From NCBI GenBank assembly GCA_963728765.1, contig CAVSKX010000004.1:806001-870000 (forward strand): DNA of 64,000 bases, written 5' to 3'. Below, in pieces: positions 24,324-30,828 of the stretch. Under the pieces are notes generated by a model. The model saw nothing but the letters and a program-made list of their open reading frames with translations. It did not search any database and was not told the DNA's origin. A program made the position numbers and the translations under genes. Within the stretch, counting starts at the first letter, position 1, and the number at the start of each line of letters is the position of its first letter. The stretch comes from AC-32 sp963728765. Lineage in GTDB: Bacteria; Actinomycetota; Thermoleophilia; Gaiellales; Gaiellaceae.

Positions 24324-25100
24324 TCACAGCGCTTTGCGCTCCTGCAGGAACTCGACGATCTTCTCCGCAGCCGAACCGTCGTCCTCGATCTTCACCGTGT
24401 CGCCGCGAGGCGGCGGGTCGTTCAGCGCCTCGACGGTCGTGCGCGACCCCGCCTCCCCCGCCTCCTCGGCGCCCACGCTGAGCTCCGCAAGCGAGACCGT
24501 CTCCTGCGGCTTCTTCTTCGCGCCCATGATCCCCTTCAGCGAGGGGTAGCGCGGCTCGTTGATCGCGTCCGAGACGGCGACCACAGCCGGCAGGGGCGCG
24601 TCGATCACGTCGTAGCCGTACTCCGTCTGCCGCTTGCCGCGCGCCTTCCCGTCCTCGAGCGAGAGCTCGGCGACCTGCGAGATCAGCGGACGCTGGAGCC
24701 GCTCGGCGACCGCGGCCCAGAGCACCGCCCCATCGGCGTCGTTGGCCTGCTGGCCGAAGAGCACGAGGTCGGGGCTCTCGCGCTCGAGCGCGGCTGCGAG
24801 CACGCGGCTCGTGGCGACCAGGTCGGAGCCGGCCGCCGCCTCGTCGGCGACCAGCACGATCCGGTCGGCGCCCATTGCGAGCGCCCGCCGCATCGCCTCC
24901 AGCGCGCGCTTCGGGCCGAGCGAAACGATCACGACCTCCCCGTCGCCGGCCTCCTTCAAGCGGAGCGCCTCCTCGACCGCGTTGACGTCGAACTGGTTCA
25001 GCGCACCCTCGCCGGAGCGGTCGAGCCGCTTCGTCTGGGGGTCGATCCGCCGCGCGGCGGTCGACTCGGGGACGTACTTGGCGCAGACGGCGATCTTCAT
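24324..25100 (-). CDS. etfB: Electron transfer flavoprotein beta subunit
   Basis: 258 residues. MKIAVCAKYVPES is the family N-terminus; the AMP-binding region reads VEEALRLKEAGDGEVVIVSLGP and FGQQANDADGAVLWAAVAERL. It forms the ETF heterodimer with EtfA. TAGAGT stands 10 nt before the ATG and no ribosome-binding site is visible, so the operon etfB-etfA-ETF dehydrogenase-PLP lyase is probably transcribed from here. Confidence 0.96.
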   Translation of the reverse strand: MKIAVCAKYVPESTAARRIDPQTKRLDRSGEGALNQFDVNAVEEALRLKEAGDGEVVIVSLGPKRALEAMRRALAMGADRIVLVADEAAAGSDLVATSRVLAAALERESPDLVLFGQQANDADGAVLWAAVAERLQRPLISQVAELSLEDGKARGKRQTEYGYDVIDAPLPAVVAVSDAINEPRYPSLKGIMGAKKKPQETVSLAELSVGAEEAGEAGSRTTVEALNDPPPRGDTVKIEDDGSAAEKIVEFLQERKAL

Positions 25101-25110
25101 GCCGCGCGGG

Positions 25111-25116
25111 ACTCTA
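25111..25116 (-). promoter_or_regulatory. Putative -10 box (TAGAGT) of the etf operon
   Basis: Minus-strand TAGAGT with 10 nt to the etfB ATG. Confidence 0.45.
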
Positions 25117-25186
25117 CCGAGGGGCCGCGAGGGTCTCTACGGAGGGACTCTGGTAGCCTCCGGCCCTTCGAGCACGACCGGAGCCC

Positions 25187-26086
25187 ATGCCCAGCCGCCG
25201 GACGACAGCCCGCGGATTCGCTCTTCTCGTCCTTCTCCTCGTCACCCTCACGGCCGGGGCGAGCGCGGCTCCGCCGAAGAAGATCGTCTTCCCGGTGCTC
25301 GGCACCGTCAGCTACAGCGACGACTTCGGCGACGCGCGTGCGGGCGGCGTCCACCAGGGGATCGACATGATCGCGCCGAAGCGCAGCCTCGCGCTTGCGG
25401 CCGAGGCGGGCAAGGTCGAGTTCTGGAGCCGCTCCGCGAGCGCCGGCTGCATGCTCTATCTCCACGGCCAGAGCGGCACCGACTACTACTACATCCACCT
25501 CAACAACGACCGGACGCTGAAGAACGACAATCGCGGTAAGTGCGTCGCCGGGACGGCGTATGCGAAGGGGCTCAAGAACGGGGCGAAGGTCGTCGCCGGC
25601 CAGGCGATCGGCTACGTGGGCGACTCGGGTGACGCGAACGGAATCCACGCGCACCTGCACTTCGAGCTCCACCCGGGCCGCAAGAGCGCGGTCGACCCCT
25701 ACCCGTGGCTCCAGAAGGCGAGCCGCCTGCTCTTCGCGGCGCCTCGCGGGATGCCGTTCACGCTCGACCTGCGCGGAACGGTCGCGGCGGTCGGGGACGA
25801 CGGCAACCTCCAGATGAAGGTGACGACCGTCAGGGCCTGGCCGATGCGGCAGAAGCAGGCAAAGCTCAAGCGGCGGCTGCTGGTGAGCGTGCCCGTCGAC
25901 GCAACCGTCCAGCAGGTGCCGCGGATCGGCGCACCGGGCACACCGGTCGACCTGTCGACAGCGAAGCCCGGCCAGCAGCTCGACGTCTGGACGGCGACTG
26001 CGCCGACGACGCTTCGGGCTCAGCGCGGCGACGACAACATGCTGAGCGCGTCGCTCGTCTCGCTGGTTGTGCCTAGCTCCCGGTAA
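25187..26086 (+). CDS. Secreted M23 (LytM-type) metallopeptidase
   Basis: 299 residues. Signal peptide MPSRRTTARGFALLVLLL up to about ASA-APP (residue 28). The peptidase domain has the zinc ligands H56 and D60 in HQGIDM and H156/H158 in HAHLHFE, with the DSGDANG strand before them, so it should be active on peptidoglycan cross-links. The domain is interrupted by a lysine-rich insertion (about 105-130), and a beta-rich C-terminal region of about 110 residues follows with no family I recognise. It diverges from etfB across 86 bp and converges on the enoyl-CoA hydratase gene. Confidence 0.9.
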   Translation: MPSRRTTARGFALLVLLLVTLTAGASAAPPKKIVFPVLGTVSYSDDFGDARAGGVHQGIDMIAPKRSLALAAEAGKVEFWSRSASAGCMLYLHGQSGTDYYYIHLNNDRTLKNDNRGKCVAGTAYAKGLKNGAKVVAGQAIGYVGDSGDANGIHAHLHFELHPGRKSAVDPYPWLQKASRLLFAAPRGMPFTLDLRGTVAAVGDDGNLQMKVTTVRAWPMRQKQAKLKRRLLVSVPVDATVQQVPRIGAPGTPVDLSTAKPGQQLDVWTATAPTTLRAQRGDDNMLSASLVSLVVPSSR

Positions 26087-26089
26087 AGC

Positions 26090-26286
26090 GCTTAGAGGCC
26101 ATGCCGGCTTTGCCGGCGTGGCCGTCTGACCGCGTTTGCCGTGTCAGCGACCGGTGAAGCGGGGCTCGCGCTTCTCGCTGAGGCATCGCTTGCGATGCCG
26201 CTTAGAGGCCATGCCGGCTTTGCCGGCGTGGCCGTCTGACCGCGTTTGCCGTGTCAGCGACCGGTGAAGCGGGGCTCGCGCTTCTC
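26090..26286. repeat. 110-bp tandem duplication of the interspersed repeat plus the 3' end of the enoyl-CoA hydratase gene
   Basis: 26090-26176 and 26200-26286 are identical over 87 bp (offset 110). Each holds an interspersed repeat in reverse orientation and then the last 33 bp of the enoyl-CoA hydratase gene including its stop. Only the second copy is joined to the gene; the first is a spare gene tail lying just after the M23 stop. Between them is the second hairpin GGCATCGC-TT-GCGATGCC. Confidence 0.93.
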
Positions 26287-27009
26287 TGCGAAGGCCGTAA
26301 GGCCCTCCTTCGCGTCCGCGGTCGCGAACAGGTCGCCGAACTCCCTCGCCTCGCGCTCCAGGTTGTCGACGTGGTCGCCCTGGAGCACGTGGTTCGTCGT
26401 GCGCTTGATCGCCGCCAGCGCGAGCCGGCTCTTCGCCGCGAGCAGCTCCGCCGTCTCGCGCGCGCGCTCCAGCACCGGGTCGTGAACGGCGTTGACGAGG
26501 CCGAGCCGCAGTGCCTCGTTCGCGTCGACGAGCCGGCCGGTGAGAATGAGGTCCTTGGCGACACCGAGGCCGCAGACGCGCGCGAGCCGCTGCGTCCCGC
26601 CCCAGCCCGGGATGATCCCGAGGTTGATCTCCGGCTGGCCGAGCTTTGCGGTCGAGGCCGCATAACGGAGGTCGCACGCAAGCGCGAGCTCGCAGCCGCC
26701 GCCGAGGGCGAAGCCGTTGATCGCCGCGATGGTCGGCTTCGGCATCGTCTCGAGCAGCTGGGCGCTGTGGTGCCCGAGCTCGCCCCAGGCCAGCGCGTCC
26801 TCGGCGTCGAGGCCGCTCATGTACTTGATGTCGGCGCCCGCGACGAAGGCCCTGTCGCCCGCACCGGTCAGCACGACGACGCCGACCGCCGTGTCGTCGG
26901 CGACCTCGGCGAGCCGGTCGCGCAGCTCCTCGAGCGTGGGCCGGTCGAGCGCGTTCATCGCGTCCGCGCGGTCGACAGTGACGGTTGCGACCGCGCCTTC
27001 GCGGTCCAC
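26254..27009 (-). CDS. Enoyl-CoA hydratase/isomerase (crotonase family)
   Basis: 251 residues from GTG 27009, 8 bp after the stop of the B12-domain gene. Oxyanion-hole segments are AFVAGADIKYMSG and GFALGGGCELALACD; the two catalytic glutamates expected of hydratases lie around ALGGGCELAL and PEINLGIIPGWGGTQRL. It would hydrate short-chain enoyl-CoA in beta-oxidation, consistent with the thiolase, hydroxyacyl-CoA dehydrogenase and acyl-CoA dehydrogenase 7-12 kb away. Its last codons are duplicated downstream. Confidence 0.92.
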   Translation of the reverse strand: MDREGAVATVTVDRADAMNALDRPTLEELRDRLAEVADDTAVGVVVLTGAGDRAFVAGADIKYMSGLDAEDALAWGELGHHSAQLLETMPKPTIAAINGFALGGGCELALACDLRYAASTAKLGQPEINLGIIPGWGGTQRLARVCGLGVAKDLILTGRLVDANEALRLGLVNAVHDPVLERARETAELLAAKSRLALAAIKRTTNHVLQGDHVDNLEREAREFGDLFATADAKEGLTAFAEKREPRFTGR

Positions 27010-27017
27010 GCGAACGG

Positions 27018-27413
27018 CTATGCCGGAACCTTCCCGCGCAGGAACTCGACGATCTCGCTCGTCGGAGCGCCAGGCGTGAATACCGCCGCGACCCCCTGTC
27101 GCTGCAACTCTTCCGCGTCCTCGTTCGGAATCGTCCCGCCGAGCACGACGAGCACGTCCTCGGCGCCGTTCTCACGCAACCCCTCGAGGATGCGCGGCAC
27201 GAGCGTCATGTGAGCGCCGGAGAGGATCGAGATGCCGACGGCGTCCGCGTCCTCCTGGATCGCGGTCTCCACGATTTGCTCCGGCGTCTGGTGCAAACCG
27301 GTGTAGATGACTTCCATGCCGGCATCCCTGAGTGCACGTGCAATGATCTTCGCCCCCCGGTCGTGACCATCAAGTCCGGGTTTCGCTATGACGACACGGA
27401 TCTTGCGCGACAT
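27018..27413 (-). CDS. icmB: Small B12-binding subunit of an acyl-CoA mutase (isobutyryl-CoA mutase small-subunit type)
   Basis: 131 residues, a stand-alone cobalamin domain. The B12 histidine motif is DGHDRG at the N-terminal side (PGLDGHDRGAKIIARALRD), followed by SILSGAHMTLVP and VLGGTIPNEDAEELQRQGVAAVF, which cradle the nucleotide tail. This is the usual size of separate small subunits (about 130-140 residues) of isobutyryl-CoA or archaeal-type methylmalonyl-CoA mutases. Its partner large subunit is at 28928-30592; the two are split by other genes. A TATAGT box stands 9 nt before the ATG. Confidence 0.9.
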   Translation of the reverse strand: MSRKIRVVIAKPGLDGHDRGAKIIARALRDAGMEVIYTGLHQTPEQIVETAIQEDADAVGISILSGAHMTLVPRILEGLRENGAEDVLVVLGGTIPNEDAEELQRQGVAAVFTPGAPTSEIVEFLRGKVPA

Positions 27414-27431
27414 GGGAACGAGACTATAGGC
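27414..27431. promoter_or_regulatory. 18-bp divergent promoter spacer with palindromic CTATAG
   Basis: The start codons of the B12 subunit (27413, minus) and the metallo-beta-lactamase-fold gene (27432, plus) are 18 bp apart. CTATAG at 27424-27429 is its own reverse complement. On the minus strand TATAGT lies 9 nt before the ATG. On the plus strand TTGCGC (27403-27408) and TATAGG (27425-27430) are 16 bp apart, but TATAGG is only 1 nt from the GTG, so the plus-strand promoter is less secure. Confidence 0.45.
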
Positions 27432-28153
27432 GTGAAACTCACGGTCGTCGGCTGCTCCCCGGCGTGGCCGAATCCCGGCGGCGCCCAGTCCGGCTACCTG
27501 CTGGAGGGGCCCGGGCGGCTGCTGCTCGACTGCGGGCCCGGAGTGCTCGCCAAGCTGCGGGAGCGCGAGAACTGGCCTCACGTCGACGCCATCGCGATCA
27601 CGCACTGGCACCTCGATCACTGGGGCGATCTCGTGCCGTGGGTCTGGGGTGCGACGCTCGGCCCCGGCGAGGGCATCGACAAGCCGGACCTCTGGGTCCC
27701 CCCGAGGGACGGGAGATGCTTTGCGCGATCGGCGGCCGGCTCGGCCAGCGCGAGATGTTCGAGGACGCCTTCACCCTCCGCGAGTACGCCGACGGCGTCC
27801 CGTTCACCGCCGCCGGCTTCGAGGTCACGGCCCACCGTGTCCTGCACTACCAGCTGCTCGCCTTCGGCTTCCGCGCGTCGGCGAACGGCACCGTCGTGGG
27901 CTACTCCGGGGACTCCGGTCCCAGCGACGGCCTCGCCGATATCGCGCGCTCGGCCGACCTCTTCGTCTGCGAGGCCACCCTGCTCGCGCCGAATCCGGAA
28001 GGCGGAACGCGCGGCCACCTCGCAGCGGAGGAGGCGATCGCCGCCTTCGAGGCCTCGGGCGCGAAGCGGCTCTTGCTGACGCACCGCCCGTTCGAGCGGC
28101 CGCTCGAGGATTCCCTCGAGCTCGCCCACGACGGGCTCGAGATCGAGATCTAA
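27432..28153 (+). pseudogene. Metallo-beta-lactamase-fold hydrolase, frameshifted
   Basis: The first part (GTG 27432 onward) reads VKLTVVGCSPAWPNPGG and the zinc motif ITHWHLDHWGDL; the second part, in another frame, continues EGREMLCAIGGRL to YSGDSGPSD, FVCEATLL, LLLTHRPF and a stop at 28153. The two join if one C is added to the C6 run at 27698-27703 (V-P-P-E). Together they make a complete RNase Z-like/phosphodiesterase-like protein of about 240 residues. One base is therefore missing in the genome or in the sequence; ribosomal slippage on the C run is a less likely alternative. Confidence 0.8.
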
Positions 28154-28166
28154 GAGACGCGCGGCG

Positions 28167-28766
28167 CTACTGGCCGGACGGAACGGGCGGCGTCCAGCGC
28201 GGCATCCAGTAGTCGACCAGCCACGGGTGCGCCGAGCCGTTCGCGCCGCGAACCATCCCGAGCTGGAAGGTGACCGGCCGCGTGCTGACGCCCGGCTTCC
28301 CGGCCAGGCCGACCTCGATCAGGATCTCCTTGGTGGAGGCGAAATCGAGGAAGTACTGGATGCGCTGGGTGTCGACGCCTGGATACGGGACGACCGGAAG
28401 GTCGGCGCCCTTCGCCCACGCCTTCGGCGTGTAGCCGCGCTTCAGGGTCGGGCTGACGACAGCCCACGAGTGCCCCAGGTTCTTGCGGGCGACCGCGGTA
28501 CCGATGAACGTCTTGATGTCTGCGCGGATCTGCGGGTCGAGCTGCCCGAAGGTCTTGACCGTGACACCGTCCGCGTTTTTCAGCGCGATCGACCTCGCCG
28601 GAAGCTGGGCGTGGAAGCCCTTGTCGGGATTCCCGCTCTTGCCGCCGCTGCTGCCCACCAACGTGAACACGAGCACCGCCGCGCCGACGGCGAAGAAGGC
28701 CACGCCGAACCAGAGCAGGTAGCGCTGGAAGCGTGGAGAGCTGAGCCTGGTTGCGACTGATTCCAT
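28167..28766 (-). CDS. Conserved membrane-anchored protein of unknown function
   Basis: 199 residues from ATG 28766 (a GTG at 28775 is also possible). One N-terminal membrane helix (YLLWFGVAFFAVGAAVLVFTLV) and an extracellular domain of about 150 residues with conserved-looking blocks LPARSIALKNADG, ARKNLGHSWAVVSPTLKRGYT, RIQYFLDFASTKEILIEVGL and a tail HPWLVDYWMPRW. I do not recognise a named family; similar anchored proteins are common in actinobacteria. It lies between the two mutase subunits, with one interspersed repeat upstream. Confidence 0.8.
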   Translation of the reverse strand: MESVATRLSSPRFQRYLLWFGVAFFAVGAAVLVFTLVGSSGGKSGNPDKGFHAQLPARSIALKNADGVTVKTFGQLDPQIRADIKTFIGTAVARKNLGHSWAVVSPTLKRGYTPKAWAKGADLPVVPYPGVDTQRIQYFLDFASTKEILIEVGLAGKPGVSTRPVTFQLGMVRGANGSAHPWLVDYWMPRWTPPVPSGQ

Positions 28767-28850
28767 CGGGGTCACCGGGATACGACGCTCAGAGTAGCGT
28801 CAAAGTTAGCGACCGGTCTCCTAATTCGATCGCGACCGCGTGTGCAACCG

Positions 28851-28905
28851 CAGACGGGCGCACGGGCAAAGCCCGTACGCCCTGAGACGCATCGCAAGCG
28901 ACGCC
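28851..28905. repeat. Interspersed two-hairpin repeat after the mutase large subunit gene
   Basis: CAGACGGGCGCACGGGC-AAA-GCCCGTACGCCC (12-bp stem with one mismatch) then GACGCATCGCAAGCGACGCC. Lies 22 bp past the mutase stop. Confidence 0.9.
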
Positions 28906-28927
28906 TCGGAAACCGGCAGCGCGGATT

Positions 28928-30592
28928 TCAAAAGACCGGCGTCTCGCGCCAGGTCCCCCACGTCTCGCGCAGCGCGTCGCACATCTCGCCGAGGGTCGCG
29001 TAGGCCCGCGAGGCGTCGATCAGCAGCGGCATCAGGTTCTCGTCCTCCCGCGCGGAACCCTCCTTCAGCCGCGCAAGCGCGGCCTCGACCGCGGCCGAGT
29101 CGCGGCGCGCGCGGAGCCCCTGCACGCGACCGATCTGCTTCTGCTCGAGCGCCGGGTCGATCCTGAGGAGCTCGATCTCGCCCTCGTCCTCGAGCTGGTA
29201 GCGGTTGACGCCCACGACGATCCGCTGCTTCGCCTCGACCTCGGCCTGGTAGCGGAACGACGCCTCGGCGATCTCGCGCTGCTGGAAGTTGTCCTTGACC
29301 GCGGCCACCACGCCGCCGAGCTTCTCGATCCGGTCGAAGTAGTCATACGCCTCGGCCTCCAGGCGCTTCGTCAGGTCCTCGAGGTAGTAGGAGCCGCCGA
29401 GTGGGTCGATCGTGTTCACAACGCCGGTCTCGTGGGCGATCACCTGCTGCGTTCGCAGCGCGATCCGGACGGCGTCCTCGGTCGGCAGTGCCAGCGCCTC
29501 GTCGAAGGAATTCGTATGTAGCGATTGCGTTCCGCCGAGCACTGCGGCGAGGGCCTCGAGCGCGGTGCGGACGATGTTCACCTCGGGCTGCTGCGCCGTC
29601 AGCGAGACCCCCGCGGTCTGCGTGTGGAAGCGCATCAGCCACGAGCGCGGGTTCTTCGCGCCGTACCGCTCGCGCAGCTCGCGCGCCCAGATGCGACGTG
29701 CTGCGCGGTACTTCGCGATCTCCTCGAAGAAGTCGAGGTGCGCGTTGAAGAAGAAGCTCAGGCGCGGCGCGAAGTCGTCGACGTCGAGCCCGCGCGCGAT
29801 CGCGGCGTCGACGTAGGCGAAGCCGTTCGCCAGCGTGAAGGCGAGCTCCTGGATCGCGTTCGAGCCGGCCTCGCGGATGTGGTAGCCGGAGATCGAGATC
29901 GGGTGCCAGCGCGGTAGCTCGCGCGCGCAGAACTCGACCATGTCCGTCACGAGCCGCATCGAGGGCTCCGGCGGGAAGATCCACTCCTTCTGCGCGATGT
30001 ACTCCTTGAGGATGTCCGTCTGGATCGTCCCTCTGAGCTCCTCGCGCGGGACGCCCTGCTCCTCGGCCACGCAGACGTAGTACGCGAGCAGCATCGCCGC
30101 GGGGCCGTTGATCGTCATCGAGGTCGAGACCTCGCCGAGCGGGATTCCCGCGAAGAGGGTCTCCGCGTCGGCGAGCGAGTCGACCGCCACACCCTCGCGC
30201 CCGACCTCGCCGAGCGAGCGGGCGTGGTCGGAGTCGTAGCCCATCAGGGTCGGCATGTCGAAGGCTGTCGAGAGCCCGGTCTGGCCGTGGTCGAGCAGGT
30301 AGCGGAACCGCTCGTTGGTCTCCTCGGCGGTGCCGAAGCCGGCGAACTGCCGCATCGTCCAGAGACGGCCGCGATACATGGACGGGTAGACGCCGCGGGT
30401 GAACGGGTAGGCGCCGGGGTAGCCGAGGTCGCGGTCGTAGTCCAGCTCGACTTTCTCGGGTGTGTAGAGCGGCTCGTTCTCGAGGCCGCTGATGGTGCTG
30501 AAGAGCTCGCCTTGCCGCTCGGGAGCGGCGTCGTAGAGCTCGCGCCGCCAGTCGTCGCCGCCCAGCTCGCGGCGGTCCTCGGTCGTGGCCAT
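28928..30592 (-). CDS. icmA: B12-dependent acyl-CoA mutase large subunit, isobutyryl-CoA mutase type
   Basis: 554 residues, a catalytic TIM-barrel chain without a B12 domain, as in two-subunit mutases. Family blocks include YPFTRGVYPSMYRGRLWTMRQ, FDMPTLMGYDSDH, ISGYHIREAGSNA and TQQVIAHETGVVNTIDPLGGSYYLE. Substrate-defining residues: F83 in RQFAGF and Q201 in AQKEW. Methylmalonyl-CoA mutase has Tyr89 and Arg207 here, isobutyryl-CoA mutase Phe80 and Gln198, with the same 118-residue spacing. It should therefore interconvert isobutyryl-CoA and butyryl-CoA rather than use methylmalonyl-CoA. Automated annotation would probably call it methylmalonyl-CoA mutase. Confidence 0.88.
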   Translation of the reverse strand: MATTEDRRELGGDDWRRELYDAAPERQGELFSTISGLENEPLYTPEKVELDYDRDLGYPGAYPFTRGVYPSMYRGRLWTMRQFAGFGTAEETNERFRYLLDHGQTGLSTAFDMPTLMGYDSDHARSLGEVGREGVAVDSLADAETLFAGIPLGEVSTSMTINGPAAMLLAYYVCVAEEQGVPREELRGTIQTDILKEYIAQKEWIFPPEPSMRLVTDMVEFCARELPRWHPISISGYHIREAGSNAIQELAFTLANGFAYVDAAIARGLDVDDFAPRLSFFFNAHLDFFEEIAKYRAARRIWARELRERYGAKNPRSWLMRFHTQTAGVSLTAQQPEVNIVRTALEALAAVLGGTQSLHTNSFDEALALPTEDAVRIALRTQQVIAHETGVVNTIDPLGGSYYLEDLTKRLEAEAYDYFDRIEKLGGVVAAVKDNFQQREIAEASFRYQAEVEAKQRIVVGVNRYQLEDEGEIELLRIDPALEQKQIGRVQGLRARRDSAAVEAALARLKEGSAREDENLMPLLIDASRAYATLGEMCDALRETWGTWRETPVF

Positions 30593-30635
30593 GTGGGGAT
30601 TGTGCCGGGTCCGGGTCGTCGGGTGACCGGCGGGC

Positions 30636-30655
30636 GATCCCTCGAACGAGGGATC
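30636..30655. other. Inverted repeat in the mutase/collagen-like intergenic region
   Basis: GATCCCTCG-AA-CGAGGGATC, 9-bp perfect arms, in the roughly 236-bp divergent region between the mutase and the collagen-like gene. Could be an operator or a transcript hairpin; no other feature is visible in that spacer. Confidence 0.45.
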
Positions 30656-30828
30656 CGCGTGTCGTGGGCCCGGCTCGGCGTGCCGATTTCGCGAGCGGCG
30701 AGCACGATGCGGCTACAAACCGACCCCGACCCAGTGCCGGGCCTCTGCGCCTGCGAACGTGACGGGGCGTCGGCCCCGGACGCCTGCGATTGCAGGAGTT
30801 CGGCGCCGATGTACCGTATGTGACGAGC

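Noticed and set aside
30593..30828. Cobalamin riboswitch upstream of the B12-dependent mutase
   Set aside because: I looked for the B12-box (GCCACTG) and the large multi-stem arrangement and did not see it; only a 9-bp inverted repeat is present.
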